A stretch of DNA of 64,000 nt from Candidatus Saccharimonadota bacterium (GTDB lineage: Bacteria; Patescibacteriota; Saccharimonadia; Saccharimonadales; Saccharimonadaceae). The DNA is taken from positions 268,477-332,476 of the forward strand of contig CAJPIO010000001.1 in assembly GCA_905365145.1 (NCBI GenBank), written 5' to 3'. The notes under the pieces are model-generated. The model was not told the DNA's origin and did not search any database. It was given only the letters and a program-made list of their open reading frames with translations. Numbering within the stretch: the first letter of the stretch is position 1; each line of letters starts with the position of its first letter. This document shows positions 41,358-50,666 of this stretch, piece by piece. The translations under genes and the position numbers were made by a program.

Positions 41358-42620
41358 CTATTCTTCTTCAAGTACTTGATGTGATGAAATTAAACTTTCG
41401 TATAATTCAACCATCTTTTTAGCCATCGCCGTCGAATCAAACTTCTTGGCAACGCTCAACGCGCCGCGCGACAACTCCTCGATTTTCTCTGGGTGCGCGA
41501 ATAAATCATTAAATACTTTTGCGAAATCTTCGCCCTCAATACCTTTAGTCAAGACAGCGTTATTCTTAGTCAAAGCCTCGGTCATCCGTTCGTCGCAGTA
41601 AACAATCGGCAAACCGCTAGCCGCCGCCTCCAAGAAAGTCATTGGCTGGTTATCAAAATGATACGACGCCAGCGAGAACACGTCAGCTTGCTTGAGCATC
41701 GCCGCTACCTCGTCGCCCGAACGCATACCAGCGAAAATTACTCGATCGCCGACGCCCAACTCCTCAACGCGCTGCCGCAATTCCTCCTCGTACGGACCGC
41801 CGCCAACCAAGACCAGCTTGACTTTTTTATCGCGGATATGCGGCATAGCCTCAATCAAAGTTCGCTGGCGCTTCTCTGGGCTTAGCCGCGCCACCGAAAT
41901 AATGAACTTTTCACCCGGACGCTTTTCAATTGGCGAATCAGCCGCCGACGCTTTTTTATAGCGCTTGGTGTCGATACCGTTCGGGAAAACGTAGCATGGC
42001 ACCGTCAAGCCGCCATCTTCGATCAGCATCCGCTCAAGGTGTTTCGACGGCGCAATACAAGCATCGCACTTATTAGCAAACGCCGCCATCAGCCGCCAGC
42101 CCTGGCGCGACATGATATCTTTGATAGTACTTTTGCTCATTGAGCGCAACTGCTCGCGTGAGGCTTTCGGCAAAATCGGCCTTGTTCTCAGCACTACCGG
42201 AAACGCCGCTGTCGCCGCAATCAAGCCGGAAGTCACCATAAACGGATAATCATTAACTAATTCAACATAAAGCGTGTGAATGGTCGTCACATGCGGTATG
42301 TTCTGCCGCTTAGCCACGCTGTGCGCCAGTACGCCCATATAAAATTGCATTTGGCTATGCACGATATCGAACTGGTATTCATCTAGTTTCCTGGCTAGGC
42401 CAGGGTAAATAACCGCCATTTCACGCTTATCAAAAACATAATTCTTGGCTGATGGCAAGCGAATGACGTGATCGTCGTGGTCTTCGTAGCCTTCGCATTT
42501 TGGCGCTACCACGAAAACCTCATGCCCAAGCGATTCCAAGGCCTGTTTATAGTTCAAAGTCGATGTTGCCACGCCATGGACTGAGGGCAGGTAATCGTCA
42601 ATAAAAAAAGCGATTCTCAT
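41358..42620 (-). CDS. GT4 glycosyltransferase
   Basis: This 420-residue GT-B enzyme resembles those that glycosylate diacylglycerol or phosphatidylinositol. The N-terminal FFIDDYLPSVHGVATSTLNY and HSQMQFYMGVLAHSVAK are typical of the GT4 lipid glycosyltransferase group; the donor site reads FIISVARLSPEKRQRTLIEA and SYHFDNQPMTFLEAAASGLP. The usual E-x7-E is partly altered (QPMTFLEAAASG). It may make a glycolipid of the cell envelope, as inference. Strongly oriented away from smpB and towards it convergently. Confidence 0.9.
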   Translation of the reverse strand: MRIAFFIDDYLPSVHGVATSTLNYKQALESLGHEVFVVAPKCEGYEDHDDHVIRLPSAKNYVFDKREMAVIYPGLARKLDEYQFDIVHSQMQFYMGVLAHSVAKRQNIPHVTTIHTLYVELVNDYPFMVTSGLIAATAAFPVVLRTRPILPKASREQLRSMSKSTIKDIMSRQGWRLMAAFANKCDACIAPSKHLERMLIEDGGLTVPCYVFPNGIDTKRYKKASAADSPIEKRPGEKFIISVARLSPEKRQRTLIEAMPHIRDKKVKLVLVGGGPYEEELRQRVEELGVGDRVIFAGMRSGDEVAAMLKQADVFSLASYHFDNQPMTFLEAAASGLPIVYCDERMTEALTKNNAVLTKGIEGEDFAKVFNDLFAHPEKIEELSRGALSVAKKFDSTAMAKKMVELYESLISSHQVLEEE

Positions 42621-42679
42621 AACTCTCCTTATTATACCACACGCGCCAACCCCAGAGACAAGAGGTAGAGCACAGCTCT

Positions 42680-43510
42680 TTAGCTATCCGGATAGGATTC
42701 AACTGCTTCGAACTGCAAAATATGGCCAGCTGACGGGGCGCTAATAATCTGCGTTTCAGGCAATAACTGGCGGATAATTCCAGGTGTTTTCGAAGTAATG
42801 ATATTGTCTTTACCGCCCAGAATCACCGTTACGCGCCGCTGGCTATCAAGCGGCACACCTTCGACGAAAGGATTTTGCTCGTACAGCATAGTAGTCAAAA
42901 TTTCAGAATCACGCAAAGTCAAATAATCCTTCTTGTAGCTCTCTGACTCACGCAGCCACTGCCAAGCTTCCTGCCGGCGGGTTTTCAACGCAAGCACAGT
43001 ACGAATATTTTGGATAGGCTTGCTGTTGTAGATGTACCAACCAGGCTTTTCAGGAAAATTATTAGACAACCTTTGCAACATATTTGCAAGATGAGTAGTG
43101 TCTGGCGTCGGACAAGCCATAACAATTTTCGCCGCCGCCGGAACTCTGCCAGTGCGCAGCGCATGATAAATTATCGATGACGAAAACGAATTACTGACAA
43201 TCAAATCTGGCGTTCGGCCGATTTGCGCCAGAACTTTAGTAAACCAATCGCCCAGATCTTCATAGCTTTCCAGGGACGGGCGCACCGAGCCGCCATGTCC
43301 TGGTAAATCTATCGCGTACACGGCATAGCCAAAATTAACGTACCGCTTGGCTAGCGGCATCATGTCTATTTTGCCACCAGTCACGCCGTGGAGCAGAATC
43401 GCAGTTTTATCGGCGCCAGTATTACACTCAAGCCAGCAAACTCCGTCGACTGTCTGGTCCCGGCAGCCTAATTCATCGTATAATTCTCTCAAAGTTGGAA
43501 TTTCAGACAT
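42680..43510 (-). CDS. alpha/beta hydrolase
   Basis: This 276-residue alpha/beta hydrolase has the oxyanion turn AILLHGVTGGKIDMMPLA and AIDLPGHGGSVRPSLESYED, typical of the fold. The nucleophile elbow reads LIVSNSFSSSIIYHAL (SNSFSS), a relaxed form of G-x-S-x-G with Ser. The acid and His fit ILGGKDNIITSKT and SAGHILQFE. No signal peptide. Substrate unknown. It is transcribed in the same direction as the GT4 gene downstream. Confidence 0.85.
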   Translation of the reverse strand: MSEIPTLRELYDELGCRDQTVDGVCWLECNTGADKTAILLHGVTGGKIDMMPLAKRYVNFGYAVYAIDLPGHGGSVRPSLESYEDLGDWFTKVLAQIGRTPDLIVSNSFSSSIIYHALRTGRVPAAAKIVMACPTPDTTHLANMLQRLSNNFPEKPGWYIYNSKPIQNIRTVLALKTRRQEAWQWLRESESYKKDYLTLRDSEILTTMLYEQNPFVEGVPLDSQRRVTVILGGKDNIITSKTPGIIRQLLPETQIISAPSAGHILQFEAVESYPDS

Positions 43511-43530
43511 AATACCATTATACTAGTTTT

Positions 43531-44262
43531 ATGAAAATTAGCATTATTATTCCTTGCAAGAACGAATCTGGCGTCGTCGAGAATCTCTTGGACTCGCTAG
43601 TCCGACAAACGCGCCCGGCAGACGAGGTGATCGTAGTAGACTCGAATTGCACCGACGACACCATAGCTCGAGCCAAGACATACACCAAAAAACTCCCGTT
43701 AAAAACCGCTGCCGCAACCCAAGTAGGCCCTGCGCACGCTCGCAACCGCGGTGCCAGCAAGGCAACAGGCGACATGCTCATCTTTGCGGATGCTGACTTA
43801 ATCCTTCCGGAATATTTTTTGCAAAAATTTGAAAAACAAATTAACAAAAAGCACCTTCAAGTAGGCAGTTTCCTTCAGCGGATGCAGTCAAACAAATTCG
43901 GTATTCGAGCTGGAGCCTACTTAATGAATGCCTATGCGCGTCTAATGCAACATACGCCGTGGCCGATCGGCTTTGGCTGCTTGTATGCCACGCGCGAAGT
44001 TTTTGATGCATTAAATGGTTTTGACACATCCCTTTACATCATGGAGGATTATGATTTGATACTCAAAGCAAAACGAGCGAAATATAGAACTGGCATTATC
44101 AATATAGCCTACAGCACATCAGATCGCCGCTACCAAAATGACTCGTTCCAGGTGTTCAAGGGAATTTATGGCGAACTCTACCGCTACACGCACGGACTGC
44201 GCGTCACGAAGCGCATTTACGAATACGAAATGGGCGGCAAACAGAAAAAGGCAACAAAATAA
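43531..44262 (+). CDS. GT2 family glycosyltransferase
   Basis: This 243-residue GT-A enzyme starts MKISIIIPCKNESGVVENLL, has the DxD-like metal site DMLIFADADLILPEYF and the acceptor region YIMEDYDLILKAKR (ED motif). It probably transfers a sugar to a wall or lipid acceptor at the membrane. No membrane helices. With the two GT4 enzymes that flank the hydrolase gene it forms a small glycosylation region. Confidence 0.9.
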   Translation: MKISIIIPCKNESGVVENLLDSLVRQTRPADEVIVVDSNCTDDTIARAKTYTKKLPLKTAAATQVGPAHARNRGASKATGDMLIFADADLILPEYFLQKFEKQINKKHLQVGSFLQRMQSNKFGIRAGAYLMNAYARLMQHTPWPIGFGCLYATREVFDALNGFDTSLYIMEDYDLILKAKRAKYRTGIINIAYSTSDRRYQNDSFQVFKGIYGELYRYTHGLRVTKRIYEYEMGGKQKKATK

Positions 44263-44300
44263 GCTCGTCTAACTGTCTATTCTATCCACGATTTACAAGC

Positions 44301-45470
44301 CTACGAGCAAGTTTTCACGATATCGGCATACAGTTCGCGGTATTGATCAACGGTGCGTTCATAAGTATGGTTATCAATAATCCACTGGCGAGCAGCGCGG
44401 CCCATCTGGCGCCGGCGCGGCTCATCATTCAGCAATTCATCGATTTTATGCGCTAGATCGTTGACGTCTGGATAATGGAAGCTGACTCCATTCTTGCCGC
44501 CGTCCAATAGCTCGGGCAGAGCAACCTGATCAGACACCACCACTGGCGTACCGCAAGCCAGCGCTTCTAGCGCCGCAATACATTGCAGCTCGGCAGGACT
44601 AGCCATCGCGAGTATATCTGCTCGCCGCAATAAAGCGCGCTTTTCCTCGTCGCTAACAAAACCGGTAAAAATACAGCGATCGCCCAGACTGGCTGCTTGA
44701 CTTCGCAGTTGCTTTTCTATTAAGCCTTTACCAATAATCACCAACTGCGCATCAGTTTTCAAGCGTTCCATCGCGGCAATCAGCAAGTCAATCCGCTTCT
44801 CGCCGTCAAGCCGCCCAACATAGGTCACCACCGGCCGCAACGCATCAATCGCAAAACGCTGCAAGAGTTTCTCGTCAGCCTTATCTGGTGTATAGAATAC
44901 CGCATTGACACCGTTAGAAACTGCTTTCATTGGTATATGAATCGCTGGCGTAGTCGCTAATGCCGCGCGTGTCGGCGCCGTCATATAGGCGGTTTGATTG
45001 ACTAGCTTGCACATTTTACCTTCGACTACTCGAACAAACCAGTGGGCAATAGTTTTGTTTTTGGCATTCATCACGAGATTCAGCGCCATGGTGTGATTAG
45101 TCGTGACGATCGGAATCTGCCGCCGGTTAGCTTGCTGGACGACCGCTTTGTGCAGCCATGAAATCGGCGTCATCAGATGAATAATGTCGGGCTGGTTCTG
45201 TCGAAAGTATCGCCGCACGAATCTTTTTGGTAAGAATGCCACCCGGTTGTTGTCGCGATTAGCAATCCATTTTACTGCTGGCAACCGCAATACTTTCGCA
45301 CCGTTTATTTCATCTACCTCTGTGAAATAGCTAAATAAACCGTCCGGCGAGCCAGTTAACACCGTCACCTCATCACCAGCTGCCTTCAAGCCAGCAATCA
45401 GCGTATCTAGCGCTGTCTGCACACCGCCGACACCAGGCCGATATACTTCGCTTACTACCAGGACCTTCAT
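44301..45470 (-). CDS. GT4 glycosyltransferase (mannosyltransferase-like)
   Basis: This 389-residue GT-B enzyme starts MKVLVVSEVYRPGVGGVQTA, with the Gly loop of GT4 enzymes, followed by PDIIHLMTPISWLHKAVV. The donor domain has VTYVGRLDGEKRIDLLIAAM and ASPAELQCIAALEALACGTP, in which the conserved E-x7-E pair (AELQCIAALEALACG) is present. The frame extends 18 codons upstream, but the family start is at 45470. It resembles PimB/PimC-like or lipid-sugar transferases. Confidence 0.9.
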   Translation of the reverse strand: MKVLVVSEVYRPGVGGVQTALDTLIAGLKAAGDEVTVLTGSPDGLFSYFTEVDEINGAKVLRLPAVKWIANRDNNRVAFLPKRFVRRYFRQNQPDIIHLMTPISWLHKAVVQQANRRQIPIVTTNHTMALNLVMNAKNKTIAHWFVRVVEGKMCKLVNQTAYMTAPTRAALATTPAIHIPMKAVSNGVNAVFYTPDKADEKLLQRFAIDALRPVVTYVGRLDGEKRIDLLIAAMERLKTDAQLVIIGKGLIEKQLRSQAASLGDRCIFTGFVSDEEKRALLRRADILAMASPAELQCIAALEALACGTPVVVSDQVALPELLDGGKNGVSFHYPDVNDLAHKIDELLNDEPRRRQMGRAARQWIIDNHTYERTVDQYRELYADIVKTCS

Positions 45471-45542
45471 ACCTATAAATATTAACACATCCACTAGTTG
45501 ACTGCACATTTCCAGATCTAACATTCTACAAAATGAGTGAGC

Positions 45543-45581
45543 GGTGCTAGCAGCGAGACGGGATATCTCGCCGCTAGCACC
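45543..45581. terminator. large interrupted hairpin
   Basis: Nine-base outer arms GGTGCTAGC (45543-45551) and GCTAGCACC (45573-45581), plus six-base inner arms GCGAGA (45553-45558) and TCTCGC (45566-45571). It directly follows the small minus-strand gene, but no T-run follows in that direction; terminator or RNA-stabilising element. Confidence 0.6.
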
Positions 45582-45586
45582 ATGTG

Positions 45587-45766
45587 TTACTCTCGTCGGC
45601 CTCCTCTCTTTATTCTTATCAAGAAATGTACTATGAAGTCAATAATGCCAAATAGTACAGTGATGCACACCAAAGTGGCGGCAGCAACACACCATGCCAA
45701 AGCAGGGAGTAGGCCGATAAACACAAGGATTGTTCCCACAATCCCTAGGGACTCAAAAGGACACAC
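45587..45766 (-). CDS. small two-helix membrane protein (59 aa)
   Basis: This 59-residue protein begins at a GTG with a strong AGAGGAGG site seven bases before it. The sequence holds two adjoining hydrophobic helices (ESLGIVGTILVFIGLLPALA and AAATLVCITVLFGIIDFIVH) and ends in a basic tail (LIRIKRGGRRE). Upstream ATG codons in the same frame lack a ribosome-binding site. A plus-strand frame over it is its shadow. A large hairpin follows the stop codon. No family assigned. Confidence 0.6.
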   Translation of the reverse strand: MCPFESLGIVGTILVFIGLLPALAWCVAAATLVCITVLFGIIDFIVHFLIRIKRGGRRE

Positions 45767-45960
45767 CTCAGTCCTCCTCTGCCCGGGCATGCGCATCCCG
45801 GAGCAGGCAATTGCGCAATGAACTATACACATAGCACAACAGCCCGCCCCGAGATGTTTTCGACGAGAGCGAGGGCCTATCAAGCCCTACTTAGACATAT
45901 ACCCAAAACCAGGCAGTTTTGTCAATAGCTCCGCGACGATTTTACGCTATAATAAACTAT

Positions 45961-46758
45961 ATGAAGCTATTTTCCTGGAACGTCAATGGCATCCGCGCCG
46001 TCATCAATAAGGGCGAGTTTGCCCGCTTCCTGCAAACCTACGACCCGGACATTCTATGCCTGCAAGAAACCAAGGCTGCCCGCGACCAGGTAGAAATTGA
46101 TCTGCCAGAGTACCACGAGCATTTCTATTCAGCCGCCAAAAAAGGCTATTCCGGCACGGCGATTTTCTCAAAAATCCGACCATTACACTGGCGCGACGGG
46201 CTACTGCCGGCTATCATCGAGCGGTTCAATTTGACTGGCGATCAGTATGGCAACCCGGCGGACGAGGGGCGTATCATCACTGCCGAATTCGACGATTTTT
46301 GGGTGGTGACCTGCTACACGCCAAATTCGAAAGGGGATTTGAGCCGGCTGAGTCTGCGTCATGAACAATGGGATCCGGCAGTGCTGGCCTATCTGGAGGA
46401 ACTGGAGCTAGTCAAGCCAGTACTATACTGCGGCGACATGAACGTGGCGCATCAAGAAATTGACCTGGCAAATCCTAAGTCTAATGTCGGCAAGCACGGC
46501 TTTACCGACGAGGAGCGAGAAGGCTTTCAGAATTACCTAGACGCTGGATTTGTCGATACCTTCCGGGCGGCTTTTCCTGAAAAGACCGAGGCTTACACCT
46601 GGTGGACGCATTGGGCCAACGCCCGGGCGCGCAATGTCGGCTGGCGGATTGACTATTGGCTGGCGTCGCGCGAAATCGCTGGGCGCGTCATCAACCCTGA
46701 GATCCATCCCGAACAAATGGGCAGCGACCACTGCCCAGTGAGCATTGAAATAATATAA
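45961..46758 (+). CDS. xth: exodeoxyribonuclease III
   Basis: This 265-residue ExoIII/APE1-type enzyme cleaves abasic sites and digests 3' ends. Motifs in order are FSWNVNGIRAVINKGEFARF, DILCLQETKAARDQVEI (metal-binding Glu), YSGTAIFSK, TCYTPNSKGDLSRLSLR (catalytic Tyr), YCGDMNVAHQEIDLAN, TYTWWTHWANARARNVGWRI and SDHCPVSI (catalytic Asp-His). TATAAT at 45948-45953 ends seven bases before the ATG at 45961, which excludes the earlier in-frame start. Confidence 0.95.
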   Translation: MKLFSWNVNGIRAVINKGEFARFLQTYDPDILCLQETKAARDQVEIDLPEYHEHFYSAAKKGYSGTAIFSKIRPLHWRDGLLPAIIERFNLTGDQYGNPADEGRIITAEFDDFWVVTCYTPNSKGDLSRLSLRHEQWDPAVLAYLEELELVKPVLYCGDMNVAHQEIDLANPKSNVGKHGFTDEEREGFQNYLDAGFVDTFRAAFPEKTEAYTWWTHWANARARNVGWRIDYWLASREIAGRVINPEIHPEQMGSDHCPVSIEII

Positions 46759-46774
46759 ATAGTAAGGTAGTCTT

Positions 46775-48025
46775 ATGTCTCCAGAAAATAACTCGCAGCA
46801 ACCACTTCAACAAACGCAATATCCGCAGCAACCGCAATATCAGCAATACCCACAGCAGTATCCGCCGCAAAACCAACCTCAATACGCTTCACCACAGCCG
46901 CAATATCAGCAGTATTCTTCGCAGAAACCAAACAAGATACTCCTAACGATTGCTCTGATCGTTTCGCCAATCGCAATACTATTCGTAATACTAATATCTA
47001 TTGGCGTCATTTACGGGCTATCCGAAACATTTTCGCAAAATCCAGCAAGCTCTTTCGGACAGCTGAACTATTGCGCCGAACAAATACGCCAAATACCGGG
47101 CGTAGAGAAAGTCGACCTCAAATTATCAGACATCGTAGAGGACTTTTTTGGCAACAAAAAAGGTACTTACAAAATAACGCTTCAGCCGGATTACCCTAAA
47201 GATCAAACTGTCATCGCAGTAAAGAAAATCGCCGACGTTATCTCGCCGATCCGAGAATGGCCGCAACAAAACTTCATTGCAATAACTCAGAAGCAGGGCG
47301 ACGGCGCAATCAACACCGACTCGGAAGCTAACGTGTTTTACAAAATTCCCGAAAAACTCCCGGCGCTATTCGATAAGCTTAAAGAGTCTAATTTCAAAGC
47401 CAAAATTTCAGCTAGAGTACTAGAGAAATCAGAGAAAAACAAAACAGCGAACGGACAGCGTACTCTATATTATCATTACCTTGACTGCAAAGTTGAGATG
47501 AATGCCGCCAATCTTAACAAAATCAAATCATCGTTGCCAAGCAACACGTCTATCGGCTCGTACGACAAACTTGTCTATACTTGGAATATAACCAGAAGCG
47601 GCGGAGATACAACTAAAGTCTATGCCGATGGCAGAATACTCAGCAATAACCGCTACTTGATGGAAAACATCGACATATTCGAACCTATCTTATTCGAGAT
47701 TGGAGAATTAGGGTTCGGCATTGATAAAGAATCAGACGAAATCCTAGGCGAAGTTAAATTCAACAACTTGTTCAGCAGATTCGAGCCGTCGCACATCGAT
47801 ATTTTCGCTCAAGCCGTTAAACTAATAGCCGCAAAGAATAATCAAGGCACATTTAGAATCGATCAAGATAAAGTCCGCGGCTATCCAGAGGGGCGCGTTA
47901 CGCTGCCAGATATCGCTATCAAAAACGGCATTGCAACCGTAAAAGAATACGATTTCGAGCCAAGAGATAGGTATATTATCGAAAAAATCGTCCGGCAAGC
48001 AAATGCAACTGACTCGCCAGCTTGA
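46775..48025 (+). CDS. membrane protein with Pro/Gln-rich N-terminus
   Basis: This 416-residue protein has a 50-residue Gln/Pro/Tyr-rich tail (QYPQQPQYQQYPQQYPPQNQ), one membrane helix (about 53-80, LLTIALIVSPIAILFVILIS) and an extracellular domain of about 335 residues that is not recognised. The domain contains two related strands-rich parts, roughly 90-240 and 245-400. One helix and a disordered cytoplasmic tail resemble other Saccharibacterial surface proteins of unknown role. It is convergent with the next gene, stop to stop. Confidence 0.75.
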   Translation: MSPENNSQQPLQQTQYPQQPQYQQYPQQYPPQNQPQYASPQPQYQQYSSQKPNKILLTIALIVSPIAILFVILISIGVIYGLSETFSQNPASSFGQLNYCAEQIRQIPGVEKVDLKLSDIVEDFFGNKKGTYKITLQPDYPKDQTVIAVKKIADVISPIREWPQQNFIAITQKQGDGAINTDSEANVFYKIPEKLPALFDKLKESNFKAKISARVLEKSEKNKTANGQRTLYYHYLDCKVEMNAANLNKIKSSLPSNTSIGSYDKLVYTWNITRSGGDTTKVYADGRILSNNRYLMENIDIFEPILFEIGELGFGIDKESDEILGEVKFNNLFSRFEPSHIDIFAQAVKLIAAKNNQGTFRIDQDKVRGYPEGRVTLPDIAIKNGIATVKEYDFEPRDRYIIEKIVRQANATDSPA

Positions 48026-48397
48026 TTAAGCCCAGTCTTTGGCAAAACGTTTTTCTTCGATCGCTACCGTTAACTCGTACAGCCGCTGCACGCCGTTCTC
48101 TAGTTGGTAATAATGTCGAATGTAAGCCAATTCTAGCACAAACAAAATTAGTGCCAGCAATCCCAGCAAACAGTTCATTGCCGGCCCCATCGCTGTGGTC
48201 GCCAAAAATGCCGCCAGGGACGCTAAAAACAGCCCAGCGAAGAAAAATGTCACCAGCAAGTGAACTAGCCGCTCGTGCTGAAATTCTTGCACGCGCGTGC
48301 GGTGATAGCGCGCCAATTCTGCCAGATCAGTTTGCGACTTGGCTGCCGCTAGGCGCTGCGATATAGTTTGATAGTGCTCGGCGATGTGTTTTTCCAT
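48026..48397 (-). CDS. small membrane protein with helical ends
   Basis: This 123-residue protein has a charged N-terminal helix (residues 1-40, EHYQTISQRLAAAKSQTDLA), two membrane helices (about 45-65, HLLVTFFFAGLFLASLAAF; and 73-93, MNCLLGLLALILFVLELAY) and a charged C-terminal helix. Function unknown. It lies stop-to-stop against the Pro/Gln-rich gene and divergent from the gene at 48479. Confidence 0.7.
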   Translation of the reverse strand: MEKHIAEHYQTISQRLAAAKSQTDLAELARYHRTRVQEFQHERLVHLLVTFFFAGLFLASLAAFLATTAMGPAMNCLLGLLALILFVLELAYIRHYYQLENGVQRLYELTVAIEEKRFAKDWA

Positions 48398-48478
48398 AGC
48401 CTAAATTGTACGCTAGCCCGACGGCTGCGGCAAGCGCTTGAGCTGGTATATCCGCACTTTTCGCGCTACAATACATTC

Positions 48479-49270
48479 ATGGAATTAGCATATTGGCAGC
48501 GCCAAACACCCGAACAGCCGCTCTTTCCCGATATCGAGTGGAGTAAGCCCGAACAGCGCTCGCGAGCGGGAAAACTTGGCATCATTGGCGGCAACAAGCT
48601 AGGTTTTGCTGGTGTCGCCGAGGCCTACTCGACAGTGCTGGCTAGCGGAGTAGGGGAAGCTCGCGCCTTGCTGCCGGATGTCCTCAAAAACACCTTACCA
48701 CGCACCATGACTGGCGTTGCTTACGCGCCTAGCAATCCTAGCGGCGGTTTAGCTCAAGAATCTATCAGTGAGCTACGAGCGCTTAGTGCGTGGAGCGACG
48801 GCTTACTGCTAATAGGCGATGCCGGGCGCAACAGCCAAACAGCGATTGTCTACAGCCAGCTGCTGCGCGACTATCAAGGCCCAGCAGTTATCACCCGAGA
48901 CGCCGTAGATCTAGTACGCAACGACTCCGCTACACTAGCAGCACGCCCAAACACCGTGTTAATTTTGAGTTTCGCGCAATTGCAAAAACTCTTTCGCACG
49001 CTTTATTATCCCAAAATTTTGACTTTCAGCATGCAGCTGCTGCAGTTAGTCGAAGCTTTGCACAAATTCACCGTGACATATCCAATTACCATTACCACCT
49101 TGCACCAAGACACGCTCGTTACTGCTAGCAGCGGGAAAGTTGCGACCATGCCATGGAACGACCCGATGCGCATCTGGCGCGGCACGGTAGCGGCGCGTGC
49201 TAGCGTTTATTATATTTGGAATCCGTCGCGGCCACTTGAGGCCATCACTGCTAGTCTTCTATCCAAATAA
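48479..49270 (+). CDS. possible NAD(P)H-hydrate dehydratase/ribokinase-fold relative
   Basis: This 263-residue protein weakly resembles the C-terminal kinase-like domain of YjeF/NnrD: AGKLGIIGGNKLGFAGVAEA followed by YSTVLASGVGEARALLPD matches the early Gly-rich strand-helix of ADP-dependent NAD(P)HX dehydratase. The later GxGD nucleotide motif (N-G-GTGDVL) is not seen, so activity is doubtful. A tyrosine-tryptophan-rich C-terminus replaces it. The start at 48479 is preceded by TACAAT; the longer frame crosses the divergent gene. The call is tentative. Confidence 0.5.
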   Translation: MELAYWQRQTPEQPLFPDIEWSKPEQRSRAGKLGIIGGNKLGFAGVAEAYSTVLASGVGEARALLPDVLKNTLPRTMTGVAYAPSNPSGGLAQESISELRALSAWSDGLLLIGDAGRNSQTAIVYSQLLRDYQGPAVITRDAVDLVRNDSATLAARPNTVLILSFAQLQKLFRTLYYPKILTFSMQLLQLVEALHKFTVTYPITITTLHQDTLVTASSGKVATMPWNDPMRIWRGTVAARASVYYIWNPSRPLEAITASLLSK

Positions 49271-49278
49271 TCCAACAA

Positions 49279-49316
49279 AACAAATCCGCCCTGATATCTC
49301 AGAGCGGATTGTTTCT
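49279..49316. terminator. bidirectional terminator
   Basis: AATCCGC (49283-49289) and GCGGATT (49304-49310), with AAC/GTT extending the stem past a one-base bulge. GTTTCT follows on the plus strand, TGTTTTG on the minus strand, serving two convergent genes. Confidence 0.7.
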
Positions 49317-49331
49317 AGCTGGGGGGATTAA

Positions 49332-50504
49332 CTAGAGGCGTTTGCGGCTAGCGATGTAAGCGCTGGCTGCTGCGGTTAGACCGCCGAGGCCGACCACCGA
49401 GGCGACTACTTCGCCGGTACCAGTCTTTGGCAATTCAACTGGATTTGATGGGGTTGGCGTTTTTGGAGTTTCCGGTGGAGTCGCTGGAGTTTCTTCACAC
49501 TTGCTCATGTCAGTGGTGTACTGGCTGTCGCTTGACTCTTTGCGGGTAACTTCGACGATTTTCTTGTCAGCGATGCGGCAAACTTTCACCTTGTCGCAGT
49601 CTGCTTCATTCTTGGAATGCTTCTTGCTGTCAAACTCGGTCTCTTTGATGGTGATGATGTTACCAGTCTCGAGTTCGCAAACCTTTACCTTATTACAGTC
49701 AGCGAAATTCTTAGAGTGCTTCTTGCTGTCAAATTCTTTCTCTTTGATAGTAATGATAGTATCGGTTGAAAGGTCGCAGACTTGGATTTCCTTACAGTCG
49801 TTAATGTCTTTCGAGTGCTTCTTACTGTTGAACTCTTTTTCCTTGATAGTTACGATTTGCTTGCTAGTCAGGTCACAGACCTTGATTTCTTTACAATCGT
49901 TAATATCTTTGGAATGTTTGCTGCTGTTGAACTCAGTCTCTTTGATGGTGATGATTTTCTTGCTGGTAAGATCACAGACTTGGATATCTTTCGGTTTCCA
50001 GGTTGCATCACCCCAGACTGGGTTACCGCAATCCTTGATAATGGCTGCGATAAACTTGCCGTTTTCATCAAACCAGACGAAAGCATCAAACTGATTGTAG
50101 ACAAAGCTATTCTGAGTCGTAAACTTGTAGAACGAATGTCCGCCAACCGTCTCGCGACCGTATGACGAGCCTGGGTAGCGCGTATTACGCTGAACGGTCT
50201 TGGCGTTAGTTGCTACGACTTGGCCGTCGACAACGATCCGGCCGTCCTTGTAAACGGTACCGTTTTTCATGCCTTTGCCTTCAATCATGGCATCATTTAT
50301 GTTGTTCCACTGATACAGCGCTTTGATGTCGTTGCGTCCGTAGTAAACATTTTTAAGGTCTTGATGACTTGGCGTACCGCAAGTAATCACGTTAATCCAT
50401 CCGTCACAGACAGATGCTTCTGATGGCTTAGCCAACCAGATTCCACCAGCGATAGCAGCTATAACCGCGCCGACAATCGCCAGATTCTTAATTGATAGTT
50501 TCAT
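49332..50504 (-). CDS. LPKTG-anchored surface protein with 33-residue repeats
   Basis: This 390-residue wall-anchored protein has a signal peptide (MKLSIKNLAIVGAVIAAIAGGIWLA), a globular part (about 30-165), five tandem repeats of about 33 residues, a Pro/Thr linker (ATPPETPKTPTPSNPVE) and a sortase signal: LPKTG, a hydrophobic stretch (VVASVVGLGGLTAAASAYIA) and SRKRL. Each repeat carries the pattern VCDLTSKQIVTIKEKEF with HSKDINDC, giving two Cys per repeat. It is probably displayed on the cell surface; the neighbouring sortase, separated by tRNA-Leu, may anchor it. Confidence 0.92.
   Translation of the reverse strand: MKLSIKNLAIVGAVIAAIAGGIWLAKPSEASVCDGWINVITCGTPSHQDLKNVYYGRNDIKALYQWNNINDAMIEGKGMKNGTVYKDGRIVVDGQVVATNAKTVQRNTRYPGSSYGRETVGGHSFYKFTTQNSFVYNQFDAFVWFDENGKFIAAIIKDCGNPVWGDATWKPKDIQVCDLTSKKIITIKETEFNSSKHSKDINDCKEIKVCDLTSKQIVTIKEKEFNSKKHSKDINDCKEIQVCDLSTDTIITIKEKEFDSKKHSKNFADCNKVKVCELETGNIITIKETEFDSKKHSKNEADCDKVKVCRIADKKIVEVTRKESSDSQYTTDMSKCEETPATPPETPKTPTPSNPVELPKTGTGEVVASVVGLGGLTAAASAYIASRKRL
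49494..49993 (-). repeat. five tandem 33-residue (99-bp) repeats
   Basis: Repeat units read approximately IQVCDLTSKKIITIKETEF, IKVCDLTSKQIVTIKEKEF, IQVCDLSTDTIITIKEKEF, VKVCELETGNIITIKETEF and a divergent VKVCRIADKKIVEVTRKES, each ending around a second Cys (for example INDC, FADC, EADC, MSKC). The two paired Cys per unit could form a disulfide or bind a ligand outside the cell. Boundaries are approximate. Confidence 0.85.
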
Positions 50505-50636
50505 TGATTTCCTCCCTGCGTGCATTATTCCACGCTTATGATGTCATTGTAGCATAAACTTTTAATTATGTCAACACTTTTGCATAATATTGTTACTTAT
50601 GCTTTACGCCGCTACCATAACAGGGGTAAGCGCATC

Positions 50637-50660
50637 AAAAAAAGACGCCCACATACGTCT
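50637..50660 (-). terminator. terminator of tRNA-Leu
   Basis: On the minus strand AGACG and CGTCT pair (plus positions 50656-50660 and 50643-50647), followed by a run of seven T (plus-strand A at 50637-50643). Confidence 0.8.
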
Positions 50661-50666
50661 ATCTTA

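Noticed and set aside
45537..45821. Plus-strand 94-codon frame
   Set aside because: Begins in the hairpin and has no recognisable composition; it shadows the minus-strand two-helix protein.
49494..49993. Regular 99-bp repeats as a CRISPR array
   Set aside because: The repeats lie in frame in a surface protein and vary as coding repeats do; there are no spacers.
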